In this document: piece by piece, positions 22,236 to 34,419 of the stretch
Numbering within the stretch: position 1 is the stretch's first letter
How the letters are laid out: the number at the start of each line of letters is the position of its first letter
NCBI GenBank assembly: GCA_033065855.1
Contig: JAVXUO010002059.1
Span: 288,219-352,218, forward strand
Direction: 5' to 3'
Source of the DNA: Escallonia rubra
Taxonomy: Eukaryota > Streptophyta > Magnoliopsida > Escalloniales > Escalloniaceae
DNA: 64,000 nucleotides
The notes under the pieces: model-generated
The model's database searches: none
Seen by the model: the letters and a program-made list of their open reading frames with translations, nothing else
What the model was told of the DNA's origin: nothing
Position numbers and translations under genes: made by a program

Positions 22236-25200
22236 ATGGATTCTCTCCGACAGGAAGGTAAACATCAATGACGTATTCAAAGCGATAGCTTTATCGTTAC
22301 ATACAGATATTAACTGAGCGAATTTTTCCTATGTGTAAATTAATGCGAACGAATGTTTTGGTTCTCAAAATTGTATTCACATTTTTATAACTTGATTTTG
22401 GTTTTTTTTTTTTCTTTGACGTGATCATGAAGAAGGCAATGCGGATTTGGAAATGGGGCCCAGGTCCGCCGTATCCCCGTCTCCGAGGGCGCCGGCACTG
22501 GTCGTTTCGAATTCGGGCAAGACTTTAGCAGGCTCAAATTCCGGCAAGTCGCTGGGGGTATCATATTCCGGCAAGACTTTGGCCGGCTCCAATTCCGGCA
22601 AGTCACTGGTGATGTCGAATTCCGGCAAGGCGCTGGTGGTGTCCAATTCCGGCAAGGCGCTGGGGGGGTCGAGCTCTGGCAAGAGGATGGACAAGAAGAA
22701 GTACGTGAAGCAGGTGACCGGGCGGCACAACGACACGGAGCTGCACCTGGCGGCGCAGCGGGGGGACGTGGCGGCGGTGAGGCGGATCCTCGGAGACATT
22801 GATGAGCAGATGCTGAGGACGACAAGCGGGGTGGAATTTGACGCGGAGGTGGCGGAGATAAGGGAGGCGGTGGTGAATGAGGTGAATGAGCTTGGGGAGA
22901 CGGCATTGTTCACGGCTGCGGAGAGGGGGCACATTGAGGTGGTGAAGGAGCTGTTGATGTACACGACAAGGGAGGGGATTTCGTTGAAGAATCGGTCTGG
23001 TTTTGATCCCTTGCATATTGCTGCTAGTCATGGTCACCAAGGTAATCACTTTGAGTTTTCTTTGTTGCATTGATTGAATTATATCATATGATGCCCTATC
23101 GAACCTAAATCTGTTATCTTAAATGTTGAAATCAAGCATAATAAAAGGGCGGTCCAGGCCAAGGGGTTGACATACCTGGTCTTGCTTGCCCGAGTATGGA
23201 GGAATTACTTTAAGTTAAAGTCTTTCATATCAAATGCAGAAATCTGATCGTAGTGACTTTGAGAAGTATACTGTCTAGAGTTTATTAGCTAATTCTTATA
23301 GAAGTTTAGGAGGAGTACCTTCGCTAGGAATTTGGGGAATCTTTAGTATTGGGACCTGCAAACATGATTTCAAAGGATTGGAGGAAGAGAGTTCGTAACT
23401 GAAACAGGGTCTAATTAAAGACCTAAAACTAAAAGGTGTGAGTCTGTATCATCATCAAAGGATTGCAAAAAATCCTAGTACGGCAATACCTGTGGAACTT
23501 TACCACTGGAGCAGCTTCTGTTTAATCTTTCGTAATTTTTCCTTTCTACGCCGTGGGTGGGGGTTGGGGTTGCGAACTTTGTGCTATGCTTTTCTTACTA
23601 AGAACCTTGACAGAAAGCAAAACGTAATGACAAATACTTAACGAGGGTGAGCGCAAAATGCTGCTATATTCGCAGAGCTGGTTTCTGACTCTTTGGTGCA
23701 TTTGGAAGCGGAAATGGATAACACATGAGAATGTGAAGTAGCTTTAGAGATAATTTGCATGACATTCTGCTTTGTTGGCAATGCTGGTGGGAATTTTGGA
23801 AGACCTCCCTTTTGGATTCTTTAGAGTTGCTTGGTGCAGATCTTCTTTTCTTAATGCCCTATCATGTGTCTTGAGTTTTCAATGGTCCTTTTCCAAATGT
23901 AAATCTTTTGAATAAAAAAGAACTTAAATGCTAGTTTACAAAAGAGTTCCAGTATAGGATAAGCTGTGATTTGGAGCGACGGTGTCATTCACCGTGGTGG
24001 AGAGGGGGCATTGCTATGGTGAAGGAGCTGTTGGTGTATTGGTGGAAGAGGGGATTTCGTCAAAGAACACGTCTGGGTTTGATTTGTTGCATTTTGCTGC
24101 TAGTCATGGTCACCAAGGTAATGACTTCGAATCAGCTTGGTATGCAAATTAAGTTATTTTAACTGGCAACTTCTCGAATTTGCTGTCCATCTGGCACAAG
24201 TTAAAATAAGTGAAAAAGGGCATCGCAAGGTTTCTGCTATTAGGATGGTTGATGCACGCAGCTTGTTTCTGTGTTTCAAACACACAAGACAACCGTGAAG
24301 CTATCCTTGTTCTGCCTTTCTGGGTCCTCGTATACATTTATGTTACGTTTGAAGTCTAAAATTCCTGGCCATTAGCTACAGTGTGCATTGGTCCTTTCGT
24401 AAACAGAAATGGAAATGCAAGGCTATTGTAGTGAGATGGAGACTTATCTATGTTTGTAGAAGAGCTTTATTTGGTTAAGATCTTTCTAAGCATTTAGAAA
24501 TTTGTGGTGTTTATTAGGTGTCTACAATAGAAGTTTAGAAAGTGCAAATCTATTGGCAATATTGGTGAAGTCTTATATTTGGCCCCTGCTAACATGATAG
24601 GAATCGTGACATTGAAGGGTTGTAGAAAGACAATCCGTAATACCTGAAAAGAAGATATAACTACACAACTATGGGTTTAACATCTTCAAAGGATTGAATA
24701 AACTCTGACATGTATGGAACTTTGTCGAGCATGATAACATCTTGTCAACACTATTTGCTCTCTCTTTTTTTTTTTTTTTTGTGGGGGTGGTGGGGAACCT
24801 TGTGTCATGTTTTAAGAACTTTTTGTTAGTAACATAACGTAAAATCATAAGGGTAAACCCATATTGCTGCTATATTTGCAGAGTGGTGTTCTTTGGTGCA
24901 TTTGGAAGAAAGAGTGTAGCGAATATCTGAGAATTGGAAGTAGGTTGAATGGTAATCAGCACAAATTTCAGCTTTGTTTGCAATACCCAGTTCGAATTTG
25001 GACGTATTTTAAGAGTTGCGTAATGTTGGCTGCCATCTCTTTTTTAAGAATATTCATTTTCCAACGAAAGAAAAAACCAAAATGCTAGCTTGTTAATATT
25101 AGTGTATTGCAAGCTATTTTGTATTGCCTCTTTGTATCCAAAGTATGGATGTTTAATAAACTATGTAAAATTTTGAAGTTTGTTGTCAACTACTTGTTTT

Positions 25201-27480
25201 CTACTGGTCCTGTTTAATTTTAATAATTGTTCCAATGCAGCAATTGTCCAGTTATTTTTGGACCATGACCCAGAGCTAAGCAGAACTGTTAGCCAGTCGA
25301 ATGCAACCCCTCTCATATCTGCTGCAACAAGAGGGCATGCAGCTGTGGTTAATGAGTTACTGTCAAAGGATTCTAGCTTGGTGGATATATCGAGATCTAA
25401 TGGGAAGAATGCATTGCATTTAGCTGCTCGACAGGGGCATGTAGATATTGTCAAAGCATTGCTTGAGAAGGATCCACAACTGGCAAGAAGAACTGATAAG
25501 AAAGGGCAGACTGCTTTGCACATGGCTGTAAAAGGGGTTAGCTGTGAAGCGGTAAAGTTGCTTCTTCAAGCGGATCCAGCTATTGTGATGCTCCCAGACA
25601 AGTTTGGTAATACAGCTTTACATGTAGCCAGCCGGAAAAAGCGGGTTGAGGTATGATTAGCATTGCAGTACCTCCATAAGTCTATTATGATAAGTTGTGC
25701 TTATTTGTCAATTGTGCTAGCATTGAGCTTCGTCTTCTTTTTATTTTAACTTGCCATTTTATGTTAATACGAGCAAATTTTGGATTCAGCTGGACTAAAA
25801 CTTGCTAAGCTTGTACTCCGTATCTGTTTAACTAAGCTTTAATTGAGCTCCAATAAGCAATTTGGAGTTCTGAAGTTGCGTCATACTTTGCTAAAGTTTC
25901 CTGGTATCAGCTAGGAAATACTTGACCACGCTGAGCGTCCAAGTTACGGAGTCGATGTCCTATAGGGATAAATAATAAGATTACCATATCTGAAAACCAG
26001 TGGGATTGTTGCATCTGCTGATATCAAACTTAATGCTTTTCCAGATGCAAATTACTAGATTGATATGTGAAACACTAGGGGCACGACTAGAGAATCTGCA
26101 TTATCTGATGGTGAAAAGCAACTATATGCGATTGAGTGGAAACACTATGTGCAGAGAGTATATTTTTTGTTCCCTGTATTTTGACTTTTCCTTCTCAAGG
26201 TTTTAGAATCCATGAACACCTTTTGTGGGAATGCCAATGCACCCTTGGTGTGTTTCTCCTCCCCATTCAAGGCAACTTTGGCTGGACTGGTGCTTGCTAA
26301 CAGCTTCTCTTTTTGTTTTCTAATCTGATCTTTCTTGATTTGGGACTGCATAAATGTTTTATTGGTACATAAGTGGGGCTTTAGCCCTGAAGAATACTGA
26401 TATCAATTCAGTGGGCTGCAGATATGTTGACAAAATGAACTCTCAGGTCTAGTTGATAACAACTCAACATATCAATTTGCTTACTTTAAGACGATGACTT
26501 AATTTTTTCCTTGGGATTTAGCTCATGCGCTGCTTCTTTCAACCAGTTCACAAGTTACTTTCTTATGCAAGCAAGGCAGAAAAGCTTTCTAGCATGTAGG
26601 AGTAACTTCATTGAAGTAACTGTGGTAATTATGAGCTTTCTACCTATTGCAGATAGTGAATGAGTTGTTACTCCTCCGTGACACCAATGTTAACGCACTG
26701 ACCAGAGACCATAAAACAGCCCTTGACATAGTGGAAGCACTCCCTCTCTCGGAAGAAACCTCAGAAATAAAGGACTGCTTGGCTCGCTATGGTGCCGTCA
26801 GAGCCAATGACTTGAACCAGCCACGGGACGAGCTTAGGAAAACTGTAACAGAAATCAAGAAGGACGTTCACATACAGCTGGAACAAACTCGGAAAACTAA
26901 CAAGAACATGAATGGGATTGCCAAGGAGCTCAGAAAGCTGCACAGGGAAGGGATCAACAATGCTACTAATTCCGTCACTGTGGTGGCTGTGCTCTTTGCA
27001 ACGGTAGCGTTTGCAGCTATTTTCACAGTCCCAGGAGGTGATGACGATACGGGGATGGCTGTGATGGTCAGCAGCCCATCCTTCAAGATCTTCTTCATCT
27101 TTAATGCCATTGCGCTCTTCACATCATTGGCAGTTGTGCTGGTGCAGATCACAGTGGTGAGAGGGGAGATAAAATCTGAGAGACGAGTTGTTGAGGTGAT
27201 CAACAAGTTGATGTGGTTGGCATCTGTTTGCACTACGGTGGCATTTATTGCCTCATCATATATAGTGGTCGGTCGACACAATAAGTGGGCTGCGATTCTC
27301 GTCACTGTTGTAGGGGGCGTCACAATGGCAGGAGTCATCGGGACCATGACGTATTACGTGGTGAAATCTAAAAGGACTCGGAAAGTGAGGAAACGAGAGA
27401 AGTACTCAAAGAGTGGAACTAGCTCATGGCGTCACTCGGACTTCTCTGAGTCCGACGTAAACCCAATATACGCCATTTGA
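22236..27480 (+). CDS. ITN1: ITN1-like ankyrin-repeat protein with C-terminal PGG domain
   Basis: Exons 22236-22257, 22433-23041, 25241-25650 and 26653-27480 join in phase (1, 1, 0) to give 622 residues. Introns are GT-AG. The protein begins MDSLRQEEGNADLEMGP. Seven tandem 9-residue SNSGK units follow, then KKYVKQVTGRHNDTELHLAA, several ankyrin repeats (for example GETALFTAAERGHIEVVKEL and GQTALHMAVKGVSCEAVKLL) and a linker. A PGG domain with four hydrophobic segments comes last (VTVVAVLFATVAFAAIFTVP, then segments beginning FKIFFIF, KLMWLAS and WAAILVT), ending PIYAI. Arabidopsis ITN1, which I recall as very similar, is a plasma-membrane protein linked to salt and ABA-dependent ROS responses. 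Intron 2 contains a decayed copy of exon 2. Exon 2 has an alternative NAGNAG acceptor that removes one Glu. Confidence 0.92.
22507..22695 (+). repeat. Seven in-frame 27-bp coding repeats (9-residue units)
   Basis: Within exon 2 of the ITN1-like gene, seven consecutive units of 27 nt encode SNSGKTLAG-type nonapeptides: SNSGKTLAG, SNSGKSLGV, SYSGKTLAG, SNSGKSLVM, SNSGKALVV, SNSGKALGG and SSSGKRMDK. Most copies share the core AATTCCGGCAAG. The array lies in the cytosolic N-terminal tail before the first ankyrin repeat. Confidence 0.95.
22892..25100 (+). repeat. Diverged tandem duplication covering exon 2 end and intron 2
   Basis: Unit A (about 22892-23969) holds the last 150 bases of exon 2 plus intron. 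Unit B (about 23971-25100) repeats them in the same order. Paired landmarks are CACCAAGGTAAT at 23035 and 24111, AGAAGTTTAG near 23300 and 24529, CATCTTCAAAGGATTG near 24680 against CATCATCAAAGGATTGC near 23450, and CTTTGGTGCATTTGGAAG near 23694 and 24891. Divergence with indels suggests an old event. Confidence 0.85.
23971..24117 (+). pseudogene. Relic duplicate of ITN1-like exon 2 3' part inside intron 2
   Basis: This piece matches the last 150 bases of exon 2, from GAGAGGGGGCA through GCTGCTAGTCATGGTCACCA, and keeps the GTAATG donor after 24117. A small deletion near 24010 breaks the ankyrin reading frame and several codons have changed. No acceptor lies directly before it. It is best read as a pseudoexon, not part of the mRNA, though the preserved donor leaves cryptic use possible. 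Confidence 0.8.
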
Positions 27481-28882
27481 TCTGAACTGGCGTTCTTGGA
27501 AGAAAACTAATTGGCATTCTTGGAACTGACTGAATTTTGGTGTAACTTCATTACCGAAACTCTTTACAAGAGAAGACCGGTATATTGAACGGTTATCATT
27601 CACATTCATTTATGCAATTATTGAGTGAATTTTTTGTTCTGAACTGTGATTTTTGTCTTCAACATCCAGCATCAGAAAAAGGAAAAACCAAAAGCTGTCA
27701 GTTATCATGAGGTCTGACTTTCCACTTGAAAGGCAAAAGTAAAGTTTCAAGATGTCCACACAATATAAGCAATAAACAATTCCATGGCGGCTTGACTTCC
27801 AATTTTTACTTCCCGTCAACGCCCCCCATTTTTTATTTTGTGCAATGGCTTCAATCATATCACACCCACCGCTCAATCCTTTGCGTATCGTTTTTCTTTT
27901 CTTCTAGAAATCGAACACAAGGATAATTAACTTTCGCGTTAATTCAAATCTAAATGAGTAGCGTTGTTAATCTACTTATAATCTTGTCGCGACTGCCTTG
28001 TTTAACTACGAAAAGGCCGAATTTTTTTTCTTAACAAACTTGATTTGTCAAAAAAGAAAACGAAACCAAGGCTTCATTATATTCAGGTTGTTGAGGTCAA
28101 CACTACCATGCCAACATCAGAAGGAAAATAACAAACTGTAATATTGGGTTGTTATACTGACTTGTAACATTATAATAGAAGTTTATTCCTCGCAAGCTTT
28201 CTACTAGCATGTAACTATCACCCCTTATCATCGCTTTCCTGCCACTCTTCTTCTGCTTCTACTGGCTCACCCATAATTGCTAGTAGCAATTTGCTACAGA
28301 ACCATTGGACACCCAAACCCGCCCCACGTCCTATGGTGAGAACCTGAAAGGTTAGAATCTAAGTATCTGATAAATAAACTTTCTTTGGAAACCTTCAGAG
28401 TTCTTCGAAAGATGTCCTCAAAAGATGGATTCAGAGATTTTGTTCATTAAGATCCAGGTAAAGAATCCCCACTAATCCCCAATGAAGAAAGAACTACCTT
28501 TTTCGGTCTGCATAGCCATTTTTTTCTCCAGCTCCTCTTTAACAGTTACTGTATATGTTGTACCGGGTTGGGAGCATTGACTTTCTTAAATGGGGTTTTA
28601 GCTTTTGCAGTTGTTTGTCTCTCCTTTCTAGTTTCGCATGGTGATGCAAGCGTTGATGGAAGAATAGAAAAAACCCGTAGAATTCTGTGGCAAGAATATA
28701 CTCGTGCTTGAAGTGGAGAACCGTATATGTGTTCTATCAATTGTCATCAAGTTTATCTTATCTGAGTTAGTTTACAGAAGGATGATCTTTGGAGTGTGAC
28801 CAGTGGAATTTGGTTAGGGTTTATCATGAATTTAGGATTCTGATACAGAAATTAGGAAGGGAAGTTCTTACAGTCCAATTTG
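27481..28882. other. Spacer between the two ankyrin-PGG genes
   Basis: This 1.4-kb stretch holds the 3' UTR of the ITN1-like gene and the promoter and 5' UTR of the ANK1-like gene. No further coding sequence is recognised. An untranslated 5' exon of the second gene cannot be excluded: a good donor, CCAG followed by GTAAAG, is present near 28457. Confidence 0.5.
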
Positions 28883-31800
28883 ATGGGGAGCTTGGGTAGA
28901 GCGAAGACTATGAAACACCTGTTAGATAAACGAGACGATACCCCGCTGCATTCAGCAGTAAGAGCGGTGAATTTGGAGCTGATTATTGAAATACTCACTG
29001 GTAGTGGAGAAAATGAGTTAAAGGAGTTGCTGTCCAAGCAGAACCAACCGGGTGAAACTGCGCTTTATGTGGCTGCTGAATGTGGTCATGTTAATTTGGT
29101 GAAGGAAATGGTAAAATATCATGATAGCTGCTCTGCTGGTATCAGAGGTAGAAATGGCTATGATGCCTTCCATATTGCTGCCAAACAAGGCGACCTGGGT
29201 AAGTCTTGACTGAGAATCCTTTAATAAATATGGAGTGATCATTATCTATTGTTCTTGCATCATCCATTATTGCACAGAAAGTCCACTTAGGCATACCGTT
29301 AGTCCAGACAGAAACACTTGGTTAGCCTTTATGTTTAACCTAGCCAACAGAAAAGTCCAGATCAAGTTGGAGGCACCCGGCAAGCTTTTTTGTGTTTTTA
29401 ATCCATTGCATTCAGTTGAATGCATTATGAATTGTCCAGAAACTAACAAAAGGAGGCCCCATAAAGATAAAATGATGTTCCCGTTTACAGATTTTCCCAA
29501 ATTTTGAACCTTTAAAATTTAGGAGTTCTCAATCATTTACGATGTTGCAGAGGTGTTGAAGGTACTCATGGAGGCCCTTCCTGAACTTTCCATGACCTTT
29601 GATCAGAGAAACACCACAGCACTGCACACAGCCGCGGTAGAAGGCCACATTGAAGTGGTAAATTTTCTGTTGGAGAAAAATAGCAGCCTGGCCACCATAG
29701 GAAGAAGCAACGCAAAAACTGCTTTGCATTCTTCTGCTAGAAAAGGGCACTTGGAAGTCGTAAAGGCACTTTTAGGCAAAGAACCAGGAATTGCAACGAG
29801 GAATGACAAGAAAGGGCAGACAGCTCTTCATATGGCCGTTAAAGGAGAGAGCGTTGAGGTGGTCGATGTGCTTATTGCCTCCGATGCTGCTCTAATTAGA
29901 ATGGTTGATGGAAAGGGAAATACTGCATTGCATACAGCAACCAGGAAAGGTCGCACGCAGGTAAACATAGTTTTACCCCCTAATATACCCTATCTGATTT
30001 GCAACAATTAGTCTTCCTTGAAAATGGAACAAAATTTCGAGTCTTATCTTCCTAGTTAATAATCTCTAACTGAACGAAGAAAAGAATTGAGCCAGTCTTT
30101 CATTCCGAAAAAAAGGGCGTGATCCCTTCTTTGTAGTGCAACTTTGTACATTGCCTCGCGGTGGCTTGTTCTAGATATAGGCTTCTAGGAGTGGTGGTCA
30201 AAAGGAAGAAATTGCCCCACAGAATCATCTCAAAAGTGATGCGGGGCATTAGTTCAGCATCAATTGCCAAAGCCGATAATTGCAATATTTCAAATTTAGA
30301 TGATCCATAAGAATCATTTAGTGTAGTATTGAGCTTGGCTTCACTCTGAGGTATGCTTTGATGACTAGTTACATATCGTTAGTCGGACGAACTTGACTGT
30401 AAAAAGTTTATGCCTTGTTTTACATGCCAAATTCTCGCATTACTGCAAAAAACTTGCATAAAGGATCTCTGTCTTGAACTCTGTTCTAGTTCATAAGGAT
30501 CTTCACAATCTTAATTTTGTTCTGTACATGTTCCGATGATCATTCCTGAAAGGTAATATGAGTCATTTCTTAAACCCCCTTCAAGATATCTAAATCAAGA
30601 GAGTGACCTATAAATAAAATCAAGTCACTAATCTACTCCACAAGCCGAGTGACATTTACTACCGGAATCTAGTGGCCCCTGCTTTTAAGATGTTAGTACC
30701 TTTCAATTAAACAGGGTTTGGGTTTCCAGTTCGGACACCAATCTCATCTTTTATACTTATAGTAACTCCATCCTTTGGATTAGTTTCCTTGCAGTTGAGC
30801 CATTCATGACCGTCAAAATTAATGCAGTTTCTGCACATGCGCATGTTTGAATGAACTGGGAAGTGGATACGTTTGTTTCAGTCTAATAATAAAAAAATAA
30901 GTATATCCATTACAAGCCCAATTTTCATGTCCCATAGCAAGAACCAAAGTTTCCTAAAACAAGTAGTTTATTATATGAAGATCGAAGTTTTAGATTGACC
31001 CCCATGGTATTCGACAGATTGTTCGGACATTGCTAAATCATATGGGAGTTATGGACACACAAGCCATTAATAAATCTGGAGAAACTGCACTCGACACTGC
31101 TGAGAAAGCTGGTCGTTCAGAGATCTGTATAATCCTACAAGAACATGGAGTCCAAAGTGTTAAGATGATGAAGTCACCACCAATAACAAACACTGCTAGG
31201 GAACTGAAACAAACTGTTAGTGACATTAAACATGAAGTTCACAATCAGCTTGAGCACACGCGCCAAACACAAAAGAGGGTTCGTGGAATAGGAAAGCGGC
31301 TCAACAAAATGCATTCAGAAGGACTCAATAATGCAATGAACTCCAGCACAGTCGTGGCTGTTCTAATTGCCACGGTTACCTTTGCCGCCATCTTTACTGT
31401 CCCTGGCCAGTATGTGGATGACCCTGAAAATGTTCCTCATGGAGAATCTCTAGGAGAAGCAAATATTTCTCCAAAGCCCGAGTTTGTTTTCTTCCTCATA
31501 TTTGACTCGCTTGCACTCTTCATATCTTTGGCCGTTGTGGTGGTCCAGACGTCAGTTGTTGTGGTAGAGAGCAAGGCAAAGAAGCAAATGATGGCAATTA
31601 TTAACAAGTTAATGTGGATGGCTTGTGCGTTTGTTTCGGTGGCTTTTCTTGCTCTCTGCTATATTGTTGTGGGAAAGCCTGAGAGGTGGTTGGCAATTGG
31701 AGTAACAGTTATTGGGACAGTGATCATGGCTACAACACTCGGGACTATGTGCTATTGGATTGTTATGCACCGGATTGAGGCTGCCAATATGAGGAGCATT

Positions 31801-31896
31801 CGAAGGTCAGCAAGGAATAGCAAGTCGCAGTCGTGGTCAGTGTCGGTGATGTCAGATTCAGAGAACGACGAGTATAAAAAGCTCTATGCAATCTGA
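28883..31896 (+). CDS. Ankyrin-repeat protein with PGG domain, ANK1-like
   Basis: Exons 28883-29198, 29551-29960 and 31018-31896 join in phase (1, 0) for 534 residues with GT-AG introns. The protein starts MGSLGRAKTMKHLLDKRDD. Ankyrin repeats follow (GETALYVAAECGHVNLVKEM, TTALHTAAVEGHIEVVNFLL, KTALHSSARKGHLEVVKALL, GQTALHMAVKGESVEVVDVL and GNTALHTATRKGRTQ). Next come a conserved linker (RELKQTVSDIKHEVHNQLEH) and a four-segment PGG domain (first segment VVAVLIATVTFAAIFTVPGQ) ending KKLYAI. I recall Arabidopsis At5g02620 (ANK1) as the closest type; its molecular role is poorly known, but the family acts at membranes in stress and defence signalling. An in-frame TAG at 28853 precedes the chosen ATG. 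It lies 1.4 kb after the ITN1-like gene in the same direction, and its middle exon has the same length, 410 nt, indicating an old tandem pair. Confidence 0.92.
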
Positions 31897-34419
31897 TTGT
31901 GGAATGCCATCATTGCCTTGTATCCTTTAACCTTGTCGGAATTCTTGGTATCTTCACCTATCTTTCTCTTCTTGGTTAATGATTTTACTACTTTACATAT
32001 ATATAGAGGTGTCACGCAATGCCACCTTACCCTCTAAAATAGCTGTAAGAATATTAAAGTAGCATAGTGACCTCCTTTTCAAATAATTTGGTATGTGAAT
32101 TGTGATCTCTGTCCTACACTGTACTTGAATGAGAATTTCAGTTCGGCCGCTTTTTCTCAAGTCTATTATGTGTGCATCAATTTGAATCGTATCTAGGTTC
32201 ATTTGTTACCTTTCTCTAGTTGCATTTTCTGATTTGTACTTCTTCAGTGTTATTCAAAGCCGATGTCTTGTCATAATCAGTTTATTTGCTTTATGTGATT
32301 GTTCAGTGTTATACATATCGTGCTTTACTGGATGTCTGAAGTGTAAATGCTTTGATACTTTCTGTTGAACAAGTCTGATTGGATTCAACTTGAAAGTTGT
32401 GGAAGGAACATATGGCAAGAAAAGAAAGATCTTTTCTTCATTTGCTCGTTTTATTGATGGTCAGAGTCCCAAGGACTACATCAGCATAAAGTGGAAGAAG
32501 ATGACAAGATGTTTACAGAACAAATTGTGTCCAATTCTTTTCTGCAGGATACTTAAATAAGTGCTTTGTATGTCTACTAATTGTTTGGTCCTAACTTTGC
32601 TAAACATTTTCCTTTTTCAGTTCGAAGTAAGATGTACCATTGTCCTTTGAAATTCCCAATTGGGCATATAGTCTGGCATAGCTGTTAGCATATTCATCAC
32701 CCACAAAACTTTGGGATTTACTCTGGATTCCTAGTGTTCCTAGTTTTAGCTTATATGACATGACTGAGGTCAAGACAGTTCTTAAGAGCTGTCATATTAG
32801 GACATGTGACCACTTGTAGCTTAAGCTCACTTATCTTCCATTGATGAACAAGATGCAAGCTCTTGAATTAGCTGGCTCTAATTTACCCATCAATGGAAGC
32901 AAACAATTATTAAGTCTCGAATGTTGCATCTCCAGTATAGTCTTAAGGATGGCTCTAATACTAGACTACCCACATCTTGGCATCATTGTGCTGCACTATT
33001 AGTTAATCAAGTTAGCTACTGGTATGTCTAGAGTCAGATCTCTCTTTCAAACTAAAGTGGCTTCCAAAGTTGAGCAACAATGTATCACGTGCCCACTATT
33101 TGCAATGTCAGGTGTCCCTTTAGTAGTTTGGTTCTTCTGAAGTTACCTAGCCTGTTATTTTGTTGAGGAGACAGATCCCTTTGTATCCTTTCAGTACTCT
33201 TTGAGTGCTCAACGACTTCCTGCTTGCTCATATCCCCCACCCCCTTCTCTTTGTCTCTCTGTCGCGCGCGCACACATACCCCACCCTGCCACGCCACGCT
33301 ATCGTGTGGAATCAGAAGCACAAAATAGATGAAAAGAAAAGAAGAATTATACCAGCTTTGGTTTCCTTATTGACCTGGCCATGGCATCGCTTAATAATTT
33401 AAGAATGTTCGGAAGACTAATCAAAGGGGTGTTGTTTTTTAAAAAGTGCTGTTGATTAGGTAAACGTATATCTAAGTAGAAAAGACTGTTTATACGTTCT
33501 ACGCTTCTACCATGCTGCACTGACAGTTCGGGCAGGGTCGAGGTGGTGTACTTGGGACTTGGCATAATGTATACTGTACGCACATTTTTTTCTTCACTGT
33601 ATTCACCAACTCAAATTACGATCCTGATCTGCCTTTTACCTATTCTACTTTTCTTTTGGGACTACTGCAGTGTTTGCAAAAAACTGATTACTTTTTACTA
33701 AAGGCAGTGATACAGAAATGTTAGTTGTGGAGGATCCTCAGAACGACTTTCTACTTTTCCTTTTACTAAAGAGAAAAGTTGGATAGGTTACTCACTTTCA
33801 TGCAGCTCCATAGTCCTCCCCTTGAATGTTTATGGTGGATAAAGCCTGGTAGACTCGTATGGAATCTATCTGACGAAAAGGTTGTGTGGAAACTACAGTG
33901 TACAAAAGACCCAATTTTACAGTTGCCAAAGAACATGGAAGAGGCAAAAGTAACTTGCTGAAAAGGTGCCATAACATAGGTTTGTGTGAAAGTTGTGTAA
34001 CCTACTTGATCTGACTTCTGACTTTTTTCTTCTGCTTTTCTTTTCTAAAGCATGGATGTGCTCCACTGGCCCTTGAAGATTTGCACCATTTGTAAAGTGA
34101 AGCTTTTAGCTTGTTTGCAGTGGTGTCACTCATAACAGTCATCACTCATGGTTGAACCATGTCTTTCCAACTATTTTATTTTGTGTAGAGATGGCTTTCA
34201 ATGTGTATCTGCAGAGTAAGATTGGCTTAATTTTGTGCAGTGTAACCAGACACTGTAAATGCCTGGACATATAAATATGAAATTAAATGGCACCAATTAT
34301 GGAACAAACACTAAAGTTATAGATAATGTTCAGCATCATTTTGGTTTTCACTCTTTTCTTCTCTTTTTTCTAATCACTTTACCTTTGACAGCAAACACAG
34401 AACACTAAAACAAATATCA
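31897..34419. other. Intergenic region between ANK1-like and MAKR-like 3' ends
   Basis: The two neighbours converge here, so 3' UTRs occupy the edges. No gene is recognised. A CGCGCGCGCACACA alternating purine-pyrimidine stretch is seen near 33263. Short frames in this stretch lack family motifs. Confidence 0.5.

Noticed and set aside
22385-23070. Long minus-strand frames of 155-179 codons
   Set aside because: These are antisense shadows of the GC-rich ITN1-like exon 2 and its SNSGK repeats.
22433-25240. The copy-B ankyrin exon as a real exon
   Set aside because: Its frame is broken near 24010 and joining 23041 directly to 25241 restores the exact ankyrin sequence.
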